Notes under the pieces: generated by a model
Databases searched by the model: none
Seen by the model: only the letters and a program-made list of their open reading frames with translations
Told to the model about the DNA's origin: nothing
In this document: positions 39,401 to 51,492 of the stretch, in pieces
How the letters are laid out: every line of letters begins with the position of its first letter
Numbering within the stretch: position 1 is the stretch's first letter
Position numbers and translations under genes: made by a program
Origin: Bugula neritina
Lineage: Eukaryota; Bryozoa; Gymnolaemata; Cheilostomatida; Bugulidae
Direction of reading: 5' to 3'
DNA length: 64,000 nucleotides
Assembly (NCBI GenBank): GCA_964035545.1
Contig: OZ037772.1
Span: 5,793,733 to 5,857,732 of the forward strand

Positions 39401-41418
39401 AAGCTGAGATAAGCAAGCAATGATGTTTGAATGGTTTTGGAACTCTTTAGGTTAGCAGAATAAAATTGCTAACCATATGCAGACAAGCTGCTGTAATGTA
39501 GTTTACTAAATTTAAAATAAATTTAGTAACTTAAAACAACTGCATGAATAGACATTTTTTGTACATAACCTGAATCCTTACCATATTGTAGTTCAAAGTT
39601 GGGGACGGGTCGGGAGATACTACAACTCAATTGAAGAGTTTCATTCTCAAACAAATACCAGCTTGAATTCTGTGACCATGTCAAAACTGGCTTTGGCTCT
39701 GTAATATTCACAAATATTTTATATATATCTATGAAAGTTTTTTTTCTAATATCATCGTAAGTGAATACAATTTTAAAAATGAAAATTAATTTTTTTTTAT
39801 TTTTTAAAAGTTTAGTACTTTTAAGCTAGTATTTAAATATATTTTGTTTATTTAATGTTTTAAATAGGCTTAAACAAAACAGTGTGTAAGAAAAAATGTT
39901 TTTTAGATTGTCACAAGAAGCAAAATAAGTCAATTTATTCTTTGTTTAGGAAAATGCTTTTTTTGTACTGCAATAAGAGGCTCAAAAACATCTTATTGAA
40001 TAAAAATCTTTGACAAATTTTTTGTATAATTTTTTTAAAGTAAAAAGAAATTGTTTAGGTCTAGATAAATTGATTAATTTAAAATGGTAATAAACTAAAC
40101 CTGGCTCAGCAAAAATCATTTTGGTCTCCGCTTTCGTGTCTTGACCTAGCTTGCATTCTAAATAATCCAATTCTGATTTTGCTGTAAATTTCACAGTCAT
40201 ACTCAGCACATAAATACTTGTGTATGCAAAATCTTTGTAAGTATATACAGATATGGCACCGATGACTTCACGATCTGGACAGTTGAGGTCAGATATGTAA
40301 GACGGAGAAGACGGACTCTGGTCGTAACTCGCTCTCCAGTGATACTGATGAAATACACAAGCCACACTTTCAGTGACGTTGTTATGAGTGTGAAGAACAA
40401 AATTAAACCTTGTGCCAGGCTTTCTTTGCTTAGGGAGAGAGCTGCCTTGTTGGGGCGAGATGACCACGTCCCTAAATGTACATCTGTAAGTTTGCTCTGT
40501 TCCAACAACTGGTTTCACATAGTCTTCTGGTGATATTCTCTCCAAAACAGTTGTGACTTTATAAAAAAACAACAACTTTCAAAGTTTATAGTCTGCTACA
40601 TAATTATATTTCAAAGGAAACTTTGTCTCTCAATGTTGTACTAAAGCAATCTGAAAATAGGTACTTTTTTGTCTGCAATGAACTTTCATATATTAAAAAT
40701 AAAATTTTATAGATTCATAATTGTAAAAATAATTGAGAAAGTTTAATACACAATTGAAGGAATTCAGGTACCAATTATGCTATGATATTTATTTTATGTT
40801 GCACCGCTATAAAATAATGAAACTTGTAAATGATTTTACAATTTTGTACAATTTGTGACTTTGATCAACTGAATTTTTAAACCATGCACTAAATTTATAG
40901 ATATAAGTAAGTATTATTTTTTGTCAAACCATCCAATTTAGTATAGAATTTCAAGCTATCCAATTGGACAGATTATAACTGTACATTATATAGAGCTCTT
41001 TTTTAGTACTTTCTCCCTGTTTGCATTAATTTTTTAATTGGATGATTTAACAAATAGATAATTCTCTCTCTATCTATCAATGTAGAGCATATACATTTAA
41101 AATTTAGTTGATCAAAGTCACAAGTTGTGCAGAATTGTAAAATCATTTGCAAATAGTATCAGCTTATAACAGTGCAATATAAAATAAATGTCATAGCATA
41201 TATATATAGTACCTTAACTAACATGTACATGTATATAGCGGTGTCATTGTACCGATATATACATGTACATGTCAATTCATGCGCTTTAATTCCTACTGTC
41301 TTCTAGTGAAGCAGTTATACTTACTTCCCCCTTTACTCTGGTGAATAAAATAAAGAATGACAACTCCAATTAATTGCAATTCTGCTTTGCAAAGCAGACT
41401 GTGAAGTTTGTTTACCAT
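30402..41418 (-). CDS. Two-module Ig-like transmembrane receptor
   Basis: Thirteen exons on the minus strand, from 5' to 3': 41325-41418, 40101-40556, 39582-39698, 38956-39123, 38474-38704, 37578-37730, 36842-37309, 35336-35455, 33997-34164, 32883-33113, 32162-32464, 31524-31616, 30402-30442. All introns are phase 1; the model gives 880 residues. Exon 1 is a signal peptide (ELQLIGVVILYFIH core). Two modules follow, each with (i) a 152-156-residue Cys-rich V-like domain, (ii) an Ig-like domain split over two exons (LQLSC ... GFLFICKN), (iii) a second Ig-like domain (LLCN ... YYWIGINKELVIGN ... LYC/LHC), and (iv) a DYDDFPQNTVTVLW segment plus a Ser/Thr-rich stalk. Exon 31524-31616 is a membrane helix (EVAMVLGFFTVIILMTALL). 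The tail is short. No family name is recognised. It could be two genes, but no second signal-peptide exon fits between modules. Confidence 0.65.
31524..31616 (-). CDS. Transmembrane exon of the Ig-like receptor
   Basis: Between TTGCAG and GTGAGA on the reverse strand the phase-1 frame reads YKFYIVYIVLEVAMVLG and FFTVIILMTALLR. More than 20 uncharged residues, flanked by Tyr/Lys outside and Arg inside, fit a single-pass type I membrane helix. Confidence 0.7.
32162..32464 (-). CDS. Ser/Thr-rich stalk exon of module 2
   Basis: Reads DYDDFPQNTVTVLWQIEN followed by about 80 residues rich in Thr, Ser and Asn (SKTSQTTQPELTTNSRSS), a likely O-glycosylated stalk before the membrane. The same start ([28 protein letters not shown]) opens the equivalent exons at 37578-37730 and 50279-50340. 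Confidence 0.7.
33182..33460 (+). repeat. Pair of tRNA-like repeats (family 2) in a receptor intron
   Basis: 33182-33260 and 33378-33460 both begin CAGTAGCCCCTGT(A/G)GTGTA. The second has a good B-box (GGGTTCAAATCCC) and ends GTGGGGACAAT. Acceptor-stem pairing is poor, so they are tRNA-derived repeats rather than tRNA genes. Confidence 0.5.
34371..34820. mobile_element. Foldback-family MITE, copy 3
   Basis: Starts GGGTCATGTTATTATAAGTT with TTAGTACACATTAGC just inside, and ends CTAAATTACAATAAGTAAAA. Its interior (AAACTACGCATAGCAAAAAA) resembles the left half of copy 2 (AACTACGCATAACAGAAAAG). Located in an intron of the Ig-like receptor. Confidence 0.6.
34949..35338. repeat. Direct repeat pair around a receptor splice donor
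   Basis: 34949-35090 and 35230-35338 share TGAATGTAAACATATAAGAG, CATGATGAATGCAA and GGTGCATGGTATATATAGCA up to TTCCTTACAAT. The right copy ends at the splice donor of exon 35336-35455; the left copy carries a duplicate donor-like TTGTAAGG (reverse strand). A segment with GCGTTTCCATGACTGCGCAT lies between them and may be an inserted element. Confidence 0.6.
36364..36570 (-). mobile_element. tRNA-derived SINE (family 1), minus strand
   Basis: The reverse strand reads GTTAGAGCATTTGCC, GTCATGGGCTGAACCCC, GCCATTGGTGATGTTA and TTTCTCACAAAGATAGTGAC, matching the copies at 42906 and 48673. Inside a receptor intron. Confidence 0.6.
38150..38354. mobile_element. 205-bp palindromic foldback MITE
   Basis: Nearly perfect inverted repeat: arm AAACTCGAGGTGTTCAGAAT ... 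TTTTACTTGACGTAAAGCTA, centre TATATTATATA, then the complementary arm ending ATTCTGAACACTTCGAGTTT. Located in the receptor intron between 37730 and 38474. Confidence 0.75.
40766..41214. repeat. 449-bp imperfect inverted-repeat element in receptor intron 1
   Basis: The outer arms pair over roughly 115 bp with mismatches: AGGTACC...TTATGCTATGATATTTATTT against AAATAAATGTCATAGCATATA...GTACCT, and TGTGACTTTGATCAACTGAA against TTAGTTGATCAAAGTCACAA. An inner pair, CCATCCAATTTAG / AATTGGATGATT, is also visible. Likely a MITE. Confidence 0.6.
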
Positions 41419-42905
41419 TTTAACTGATTTGGAGTAATTTTTCTACGATAACTAAGAGTGCAACTGAAGTAGAATGACCCTCGATAAATGTCAGCAAATT
41501 TCATTGTTTTGCATAACGCAAACTTGCAATGATCTAGTTTATTAATATACAACATACAACAATTAAATTTATATATTCCTTTGTTTGTTTTTCTGTATTT
41601 TTTAAAAATTTTATCCAAAAGGTTTTACAAAAATATAAAAGATATTGGGTGTCACACAAAATTAGGTCATGTTGTGGCCCAATCATTTGCCAATAGTAAA
41701 ACTAATAAAAGCATATTTTCAAAATATTGATATGTTATAAAATAAAAATAGTTATAAAATAAACTCTATAGTTATAAAATGCAAACAAGACTTAATTACT
41801 AAAAGTATCCAAGAAAAATATAAATTAACATTAAAAAAGGTTCAATGCGTTTTTGCAGTCATAGTCATATTATGTGAATGCTATAAAATGCCATGCTGTG
41901 ATTTTTAGTAAATAATTTGCTACAAATGCTTTGCAATGTTACTTAAAGAGACATGAGCTTCATTTGAGTTGATAGTATTGGTTAAACATTTCCATATATA
42001 AAATATATATATTTCATAAAGATTTTTTTTATTGTCATAAATATTTGTGATTATAATTTCTTTGTTTCATTTGGCTATATTTTATTTATTCGATCAGCAA
42101 ATAACACTGTAGTGAACTAGGTTTTGAGTTGAGCATTTAACTCTTCACTGATGTTCTTTATTATGTTTTATGATACTTCTATTGACATTGTCAAAGATTA
42201 TTTTGCTCTCTTAAAATTACACCAGTTCACTAGCACCAACTACTGCCAAGTGCCAGAGTTAGCGCTGGCTGTGCTGTAGAAAGCTTTTCTTAGTGTAGCT
42301 AAATTAGCTTAGCAAACCAGCGCTAATTTTACTACTAACACTATATTTTAATCAATCAAACTTTCAATTGCGGTTGTTTTTTACATCATGAAATGAGCTT
42401 ATATAAATTCAATGTTAAAGTATTACTGTTTAAAGTTTGCTGGATGTGATTAATTCTTGATTGCAATCAATATTCTAATAGGAAAACTGAAAATTACTTT
42501 TACACTGGATAAAAGAACCAAATACTGAAATCAAGAAAAATTCTATAAGTGCATGATTGATCAGTATACTTCAAAATTAATTAGTTTATAGAACGCAAAA
42601 TAGTATTCTAGACAAACACAACTCAACAGCATTGCTGCTAGAGTGCTCGTGTTCTCAACTGCTTAGAACTGTTGAAAGATGCAAGTTTTCTCAGCTTGGC
42701 TTTGGCTTGCAGGTACTTAAATGTGTTTGTGATATTTTTTGTGATTTACTGGCATTCTCTACTTTAGTTGGTACATCATTTTGTTTATTTTTCTCCAAAG
42801 ACATTGTGGCGAATAATATTTGAATATTTCTAGAGAATTGTTTAGCATGCTTAAAATACAAAACTGTTTGAAAAGAAATGTTTGCAAGAAGAACATTCGG
42901 TACAC
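41419..42905. other. Intergenic between receptor and lectin genes
   Basis: About 1.5 kb between two divergently oriented genes, so it should hold both promoters. No recognisable gene. No clear TATA box could be assigned. Confidence 0.4.
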
Positions 42906-43120
42906 AGGAGCAGCCGTGGTCTAGGGGTTAGAGCATTTGACTAGTAAGGACAAAGGTCGTGGGTTCGAACCTAGTAAAAGCCATTGGTGACATTAGGAAG
43001 AGCATTCAGTCATATTGCTCCTGTGCCTCATCTCAATAAGTTCTTAGCCCGATTTATCAAAAACCTTTTCTATCAGAGGTTTTCTCACAGAGAAAATGAC
43101 TATAAACTTGTCTGAGTTTT
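42906..43120 (+). mobile_element. tRNA-derived SINE (family 1)
   Basis: Pol III box A-like GTGGTCTAGGGGTTAGAGC and box B GGGTTCGAACC, followed by a shared tail: GCCATTGGTGACATTAGGAA, ATTGCTCCTGTGCCTCATCT, TTTCTCACAGAG and GACTATAAACTTG. It ends about 50 bp before the start codon of the PAN-fucolectin gene. Confidence 0.75.
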
Positions 43121-43170
43121 TATATAACTGCATATCACATTTTGCTAAAATGAAAAGCTAATTTAAAAAA

Positions 43171-44549
43171 ATGTTTATGAGAATAATGCTTGTTATAGGT
43201 AAGCTTTGTCTTCCTATAAATTAGTATATAAACAATTTAGCATTATTATCACAAAGTATTTTGTTTTCTTATTTGTTGTTCTATAGTGCACCTGATAGCA
43301 CCTGTCAATAGTCAATGCACCGTTGGCCTTGACAGATTCAGAAGATACAGTGTATTAGAGAACATGTCAGTCACAGATCATATGACAGGTGATTCAATAT
43401 TCAGTCCAGTGGCTGAGATCTGTCTTCTAAAATGTACAGAAGACAAGAAATGTCTGGGAGTGGTTTATGATGCCCCTGAGAAAAGATGTTTCTTAAAGGA
43501 ATGCGTGAATCCCCATTTATTTACTGAGTGGACAGGATCAAAATCTGACTATTCTATTCAGGTTTCTCAAAGAGCAAATGTTCAGCCAAACAAACTTCTG
43601 GCAAGAGGTATGTCTAAATTGGCAAAAAAAACTTGTATATGTTTGCGATTGGCAAAAGTTTTGTTACTTACCTCTGGATGAAACTTTCAGAATTATGGCA
43701 GAAAAAAGTATAAAAAGCATCAAAAAAACTTGATATATTTTCATTTGTGTACAGTTTGGTTTTGTTTACCATTTTTTTCATTTCAAGTCACAAGGAAACT
43801 AAACAGACTAAACAACGTTGCCCAGATCATAAAGAAGTATAAAATTATATTATTTGTAGGAAGACCTGCAAAACTATCCAGTCAGTACCTGGATTCAAAC
43901 CCTAAGTACTCTTTCGAGGCTCAGAAAGCAGTTGATGGTGTTTACAATGACAAAAGAGACAAGTTCTCAATGGCTCACAGTCTGGTTGAACACAGACCCT
44001 GGTGGAGAGTGGATCTGGTTGATGTTTACTGTGTCTGGGCTGTCAACATTTTAAACAGGTCAAAAAGTGAGTGCAGTAAATTTTTGTGTATTGTTTTAGT
44101 TTTAAAACACTGGATTTTTGCTGACTTACAGTTTAAAGACAGAAAATAGTTTGTGATTAAAATTAATTTTGACAGATAATGCTGATAAATCAATTTAAAC
44201 AAAAGTATAAATCATGATATTCACAATTCTTTATTTTTGTAAACTTTTATAAAAGAAATTGAATGAAATTGTGTGTGTGCGTGCGTGTGCATGTGTGCAT
44301 GTGTGCTACGTGTACGAGTGCATTTTTGTGTGTGTGTGCATGTGTGTGTGTGGGTGTGTGTGTGTGCATTTGAGTGTGTGCGCGCGTGCGTGTGCATGTG
44401 TGCATGTGTGCTACGTGTACGAGTGAATTTTTGTGTGTGTGTGTGCATGTGTGTGTGTGGGTGTGTGTGTGTGCATTTGAGTGTGTGCATGCGTACCAGC
44501 GCACGTGCGCGCGCGTGTGTGTGTATGTGCAAATGTATGTATGTGTGTG

Positions 44550-44584
<35 letters not shown>

Positions 44585-44585
44585 A

Positions 44586-44620
<35 letters not shown>

Positions 44621-44934
44621 ATGCGTGTGTGCATGCGTTTAATAAGATGCAGTGTAGTATAATCGTTCCACTATATTCTACAGCCTATATATGCAATTTA
44701 TTAGAATACTGGGAAAGATCTATGAATGCTGAGATTACAGTGGCAATGACAGAAAAAGAGATAGAGTTTACTGGAACAAACCCTGAAGTCCTGTGTTACT
44801 ACCATGATGGAGCCCTTAACCGGTACTACACCTTGCTTATGTGTAAACAACCAATCAGAGGTCGTTTTGTTCAGATCTTGCTTAATGCAGAAACCAGTTT
44901 GAATCTGTATGAAATTGATGTTTATGGAATTTAA
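43171..44934 (+). CDS. Secreted PAN + fucolectin (F5/8-C type) lectin
   Basis: Exons 43171-43198, 43287-43607, 43860-44066 and 44705-44934, all phase 1; 261 residues. The signal peptide is split over exons 1-2 ([18 protein letters not shown]). Exon 2 is a PAN/apple-like domain ([20 protein letters not shown], then KRCFLKEC). Exons 3-4 form a fucolectin-tachylectin-pentraxin-type F5/8-C domain: [44 protein letters not shown], then [34 protein letters not shown] and [11 protein letters not shown]. Members of this family bind fucose or other glycans. It is secreted, with no membrane anchor. The Cys pair and GRFVQI...L.L.EI.VYG ending are typical. Exon 1 (9 codons) is the least certain part. Intron 3 is mostly a TG-rich repeat. 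Confidence 0.8.
44270..44639. repeat. TG-rich tandem array with internal duplicated unit
   Basis: A unit of about 120 bp containing GTGTGCTACGTGTACGAGTG and GTGCATTTGAGTGTGTGC occurs twice (about 44277-44390 and 44391-44500), followed by GCGT repeats to 44639. Ends 66 bp before the exon 4 acceptor of the lectin gene. Confidence 0.85.
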
Positions 44935-47000
44935 TAGTTTAAATAATTTAAGTCAAGTTACACTAAGATAAAATTTCAAACGAAAAAACAAAAACCAAAT
45001 TTCAATACCATTTTGTTTTGCTTTATATGCAGTCACAAGCAAGCAAAAAGCGTCTTGTTGAATATTTGACTGTAACCCTTTTATATTTATGAAATCTATT
45101 TTCTGCTGTAATGTGTGAATATAATTCAGTTAATCTTCATGTAACAACATTCTTCTCTGAAAATTATCCAGAATATAAGTTCATCACAAAATAAAAAAAA
45201 GTTCAAAAAAGCAGTTTAAGTATTTCTGGAAGTTGCTTGTACATGCTTGAATTTAAAATTACTGGAAAACTTTAAACTGGTTAGAGTTTTGGGTCATGCA
45301 ATTACTTAATTGAGGTAATGTTTCAAATAAAGCTGTATCAATAGTTTTATTTATCCTTAGATGTTTTGGGAATTTGTATATTAAATCAATAGTAGAAATT
45401 AAGTGTAGAAAACTGCATATATAGCAGCAAAGAAATTGAATTTTGGCATTGTAGCAAATAATTGATATATACATCTTTAGTTTAACTTAGCAAAAAAATT
45501 ACGTAATCACAGATTTCAAAAATGTCTCATTTTTGAAAGGAGCTTAAAAAAACCGTTTAGTAGACTTTAGCAATATTTGTTCTCAAAACAAATGCCTGCA
45601 CTGCTGAGCAATTGCTGTCTTTTAAATGTATGACATTTGCTATTTCAATTGGCAATATTTTCAATGTGACAAAGGTTTATTTTATTTATGAGTATTGTTG
45701 GTAAACGTTGTATTACTTCTAGTATCGGATATATTATATATGTTTTAATTACTGTTACTATTTTTGTATAGTATTTAGTCATAAACAAGATATTTTAGTT
45801 GTCATGCATATGCATCAATGATTGCTAATTGTAGTTTTGTGCAAAAACCAGCGTAACATTATAAACTGTTTTTTTGTAGATGCTAGTTTAAAGCACACGT
45901 TTGTTATATTATGTTTTCTATTGACTTGATTTTAATTATTTTAAATTTGGTCTCCTCAAAGATATTTTCATAATATTAAATAAATATTGTCATCTTGCAT
46001 CATTTACATTTTCAGAAAAACCTGAATATGGGCCTAATGCAACAAACATTATATTTTTGCAATTTTTACTATCCATGCTTACACAGCTTTTTTTAATGTT
46101 TCAGTATAAATAAGTTTAAATTGTTGTAAAATAAAAACAAAAAATGCACATTCTATTAGTGTATGTAATCACCAGCCACCTAGCAGTTTACAACAGCATA
46201 AATGTAGATTGTATGATTGCAAAAACATTTTATTCTGTTAATAGAAAAACATTCCCAGCAATAAAACTTCAAACTGCAGCATGTACATACGTGTGAATGC
46301 TGCTTTAAAAAAAAGATCTTTGCGTCAAAGTGGATGTATTTTGCAAAAAAGTAATAAGCAAACATGTATGCAAAAACAAAGTGATAAAGTCATTTATAAT
46401 TACGGCAAAATTAAATGAGAATTTCTTTAAACAATCATTAAAAAATGAGGTTGAATACATTCGCATGTTCTAAATTTATTATTTAGGTATAAAGAAGTGA
46501 AAAATAAGTTATTAGAAATATCTTCATAGCTAAGTTGACTATTTTCGAAAAGCATTTTCACGAAAATATATCGATTGGAACTTCCGATATGTATGGCTTT
46601 TACAAAGTTTTATAAAACCAGTGGCAAAGATCATTATACTTTAGTCAATTGAATATGGCAGTAAATTGAAATCATTTCAGTGTGTGCAAGGTCTTTGTAT
46701 AAGTTCTTTATTTATCTAAAAGCCATTAATAGTTGGTTGCAATCAATATAATGTAATAAACATCTTTATAAACACTGCAAATTATGCAGTTCTACATTAC
46801 ATTTACAGGAAATTAGACTCTAAAACTTATAATTGAAATATTTATTATACTGTGACTACCCTGGTGATCAATATTGAGGCAGAGCACTTAATTGCATATT
46901 TTCAAAAGTTACTCAAAAGCATAAATAAGAATGAATACAACTCAATCGTGTAATAGCTTGTTGGTTTTGGATGCAATCAGGCAGATAACATAACTCCTTA
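44935..47000. other. Intergenic, no supported gene
   Basis: AT-rich, with only short open frames lacking any recognisable domain. Confidence 0.5.
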
Positions 47001-47339
47001 TGAGTATTGAGCGATGAGAGAAGAGAAGATTTATTATTAATAAATAACTCCTTCCAGTATGAGCTCTTGGCTTCAACTGCTTACAACTTACTTCCTTTTA
47101 TACTGTTACAAAAGCCGATCTGAGAAGCTTTGATCGATTGTTGGCCAAAGTTGGAAAACTCGGAATGACCTTCATACGATCAGTCGGTTGATCGGCAAGC
47201 CGAACTTCGGTCGAAACCGTTTTACATGAGTGAAATGAAAATAAAAAAAAAACTGAAGGACGAGTAATCGTAATTTGTGGGCGGAGAATAATATAAATAA
47301 ACAATATGGCATGAGAAGATAACTCTACAGAATACCACA
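47001..47339 (-). mobile_element. Solo LTR related to the 555-4058 gypsy-type element
   Basis: On the reverse strand it starts TGTGGTATTCTGTAGAGTTAT and keeps the same order of blocks as the other LTRs: GAAGTTCGGCTTG, TTGGCCAACAATCGATC, a TATA-like CAGTATAAAAGG and AATAATAAATC near the end. No internal region flanks it, so recombination between LTRs or truncation is likely. The end near 47001 is approximate and no target duplication was found. Confidence 0.6.
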
Positions 47340-48059
47340 ACAGCAATACTGTTTGGCTTTTTATTGCTTAGTTGTCAGTATTCTTTAGAAGATGAAAATA
47401 TTGTGAGCTTTATGTTTGTTGTGCCTGCTTTTAACTGTATGCTTTATTGTCTTTTTATGAAGATTTTCGATTTTCTCGTATTCTTCTGTTTCAATAAATA
47501 GGCTACTGTTTTTACTAATAATTTAGGTTTACATTATATATAGCTAAATGTATCACTATGCAACATGCTCTGCAACCTTTTTTTGCCAAACAATTGTTTC
47601 ACTTATAATCTTAATACAATTTAAATAACAAAATAATAATTTTTTCATAAACTGATGAGTTTCTTTTGGAAAAAGATGATAATTCCAAATTGTCTGCAGT
47701 TCTTTTGAAAAATTGATAATTTGTAAAGTCTGCAGATTTAATCCAGTTTCTTGTCTAACCTAGAGAGGGGTGGAACATACTGCCCGTTAGGTTTGACCAC
47801 TTTCGTGATGATGAAAAGTGATATATCGTTGTGTCATATATATGAGATAATATGCCGTCACAGGATTGCTATGATTGGAGACTGATACATGTATGCTACA
47901 GGTACACATTGTCACTGTGCCTTCACTATGACCACATAGTCTGGCAGGAATTGTTTTGATCCTGTTGATTTTCCTGGGTCTGAGAAAGAATTAAAATTAG
48001 TATTAATTTTGCATAAATTGAGTTATTTTATCTGTTTTACATCAGGTTTGCAACATTTT

Positions 48060-48130
<71 letters not shown>

Positions 48131-48672
48131 TACGATTTTAGCTGGTCTAGCTTTTACATTTGTTCAAATGATCATTAGTATACATTGTTTTATTAAGGCT
48201 ACTTCCTTACTATTTAAATTAGCAAGTAAGGAGTAGAGAGCCTTTCATCTAAAAATATGATGTTAGTAGGAAAGAAAAAGCTTTAAAGTTTTTCACAATG
48301 AACTTCAGGTTTGATGCAATACAATGCGATATTTTGTTTTTTCAATGCGATTTGGCAGTTTTGCAATCAATGATTGCACGCGTCACACCCATTGAAAGTT
48401 TTTTACCTTTTCTCAACATGTTTTCATAATTAATCTCTTTCAAATTTTTAGAACGCATTTTGTTATCATTACTATATCAAAAGTTTCATCTTGACACTTG
48501 CAACACAACTCAATAAATATATGTGATTATATCTTGTTGCCCATAAACTATAATAACGCAACTAATAAAGACATATCTACATAAATACCTTTAAGGATCA
48601 TTTTTATAATATGAGTTGCAAGGATCTCAACATCATTTTAAGTCTCTACCCAAAATTACGATGCTTTCAACA
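47340..48672. other. Intergenic, with (TA)n at 48061-48128
   Basis: No gene recognised. A pure (TA)n tract of about 68 bp lies at 48061-48128. Confidence 0.5.
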
Positions 48673-48884
48673 AACAGCCGTGGTTTAAAGATTAGAGTGT
48701 TTGCCTAGTAAACACGAGGTCATGGGTTTAAGCCCTGACAAAGGCCATTGGTGATGTTAGGAACTGCATCCAGTCATGATTGCTCCTGTGCCTCATCTTG
48801 ATAAATTTTTAGGGCAATTTAACAAAAGCCCTTTCATCAGGAGTTTCTCACAAGGATGGTGACTATAAACTTGCGTGAGTTACC
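48673..48884 (+). mobile_element. tRNA-derived SINE (family 1)
   Basis: CAGCCGTGGTTTAAAGATTA, GTCATGGGTTTAAGCCC, GCCATTGGTGATGTTAGGAA, ATTGCTCCTGTGCCTCATCT and GTGACTATAAACTTGCGTGA: the full-length pattern, with decayed A and B boxes. Confidence 0.7.
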
Positions 48885-50278
48885 GTACATAAACACTTTT
48901 AGAAATTGAATTTACATGCATACACCCAAGTCCAATCACCAATTGCTATTGAACTCTCAAAGCAAGCTCTGGAATTGCAACCAAACTATGCATATCAGAA
49001 TTTCAAGTAACTGCCTTGCTGAGGTTGTGTTATTAGTATATAAAAATTCAGTCCCCCCGCCAAATAAAACCTCAACTAGTTGCACTAGAATCAAAATTTA
49101 AAAACCATACTGTAGATCTTTTTGTTCCTCAAAGCAACTTTTTTAAAATTTTTTATTTGCAAGTTTTTGCAAAGTTATAGACAAAAAACTTTCCATTTTT
49201 GCCCCAACTTGACTGAAAAATCGATTTTTCAGTCTGTCAAATATCTCACCAGAAAAGCATGGTATTCGAATAAAACAAACATTGTCGAAGTCCTGAGAAA
49301 TTTCTTAAAAGTAAATTTTATCACTCTCAAATTATTATTAAAAATAGTGCATGCATGGTGTGCTAAATTAGATTATAAAATAATTATAGTGTGAAACTGT
49401 GAAGATGATTTATTCTGCCCATGACCACATGTTTCATGTTTTTGGATTTAAATTAAAAATTTACCTCTGCCGTGCATACCGAAAAAATGGTTAGCTTTAT
49501 TCTTCATACTTCTCAACTTTTGTCTTTGCTCAATTATAGAGTGAATCAAGGTGTCCTCTAAGATAAAGTAAGATCTTAACTAAAGTATGATTTTAACAGA
49601 TATGTTGTGGTCGATAGAAGCTATAATTTCTATCCATCACGCTACCATTAACAAACTCCTACACACTGGCCAGCTTTTGCAATGAGCACATTCACCTATA
49701 TAGTCTGAGTATTATCTTTGTAAATATAGTCTGATTATTATTTCCTAGCCAAAATTTTAGATACTCAGACAGCTTTAATGGTTGTTCAAGTTTTCTACTC
49801 CAGAGCTATTGAAGCATATAGTGTGCTATACTCGAGTACTAAAGAGTCATAGTTTCAATACCTATAGTGCTCAAGTACAAGCCAGTATTGCTCTTCAAAC
49901 TAATTGAGCCTGCTTCATAATTTACTTTTGATGCATGATCTATTTATTTATGCTTTAATGTACTTTTATTTTACTAAATTTGAATGAGTATGCATTAGTA
50001 AAATTGGAAGAAAATAATAATAACCTAATTATTTTTGCAAAAAATTAACTGACAAATGCAATGTAACTTATGTAATTCCTGACAAACTTTCGTTTAGTAA
50101 GTAAACTTTTAGGATCTAAAGATTTGGCATGTATTTTCATTAGGATTCATCTGCTCCATTCAACAATATTTGAGGGTTTTCTAGCATATTCATAGCTAAT
50201 CCACCAACAGTAAACTCTGACTCCAAGATGACAATGATCTCTTATCCAAAGATCCTGTTAATATGGTGGTACTTTGCT
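48885..50278. other. Intergenic, no supported gene
   Basis: AT-rich; short open frames near 48916 and 49122 have no recognisable domain. Confidence 0.45.
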
Positions 50279-51172
50279 CTATGGTGATTGTGGATATACC
50301 CAATTTATTGTGATGTTGTTTCGGGGAAAGTTGTCGTAATCTAGAAATTCAAAGTTGCTTTGAGTTGAGCAATCCCATAGCAAAACAAAGAATTTTAAGT
50401 TATTTACAGGGAAAATTTATAAGTTTGTTGTAGTTGAAACATCAAAATTTGGAAAAACGTTTCAATTTTTATTCATCCATTCTTTAGGCACACTATTTTC
50501 TGTACATATAAAATTACGAAATAATAATGTAAGAGAACTTTCAACTATAGAGAGCATAACAATTTTCAATACAAAAACAATATTTTTTTCACTACTATAA
50601 ACAGTATTTGTTTACCAGAGAAAGACAATATTATTTTAGAAACAATTTGCCGTAATTTATCATTCTGATTAAATTAATATAGCTACTGTAGCTATGAATC
50701 AATTATTTTTATTTCTGTTTTCAAAGAAATATATAGAATAATTTTTATATAACAAAATTCAGTTATTAAATTGTTGGTAATTCATTTGCATTATTTGTAA
50801 TAAAAAGTGAGTAGACGAGATTAAAATTTAATTTTTAACTCTGTTGAACATAATTTCTAAATATTTGTGTTTTATTTTTTTTTCAAGTATTTTTAATGAT
50901 AAATATGATTACCTGCAGCACCGGGGGATCTGATTCCACAAGTCAGATATGACTTCTTAGTGAGTGCTTGAGACGTGTCTAAGGTGTAGGTGTTTCCACT
51001 AACTAGTTCTTTTTTAATGCCAATCCAAAAGTATTCATAGAAACTGGGAAATAAGCCAGAATACATGTTGCAACTCAATGTTTTCATTCCTGAGTTAACT
51101 TGATATGTCAGTTCAGGGTTTACCGCCCCTGGAGGTGTGAAGTCTAAAAAAACATTGACATATATTTTTATA

Positions 51173-51229
<57 letters not shown>

Positions 51230-51397
51230 TATATAGGCAATATATTATATATAGGCCATATATATGTCTGTGTGCTTGTGTGCGTGTGTTTGTGTGCATG
51301 TGTTTGTGCGCGCGTGTGTGCGCGCGTGTGTGCGCGCGTGTGTGCGCGTGTGTGCGCGTGTGTGTGCGTGTGCGCGTGTGTGTGCGCGTGTGTGCGG

Positions 51398-51492
<95 letters not shown>

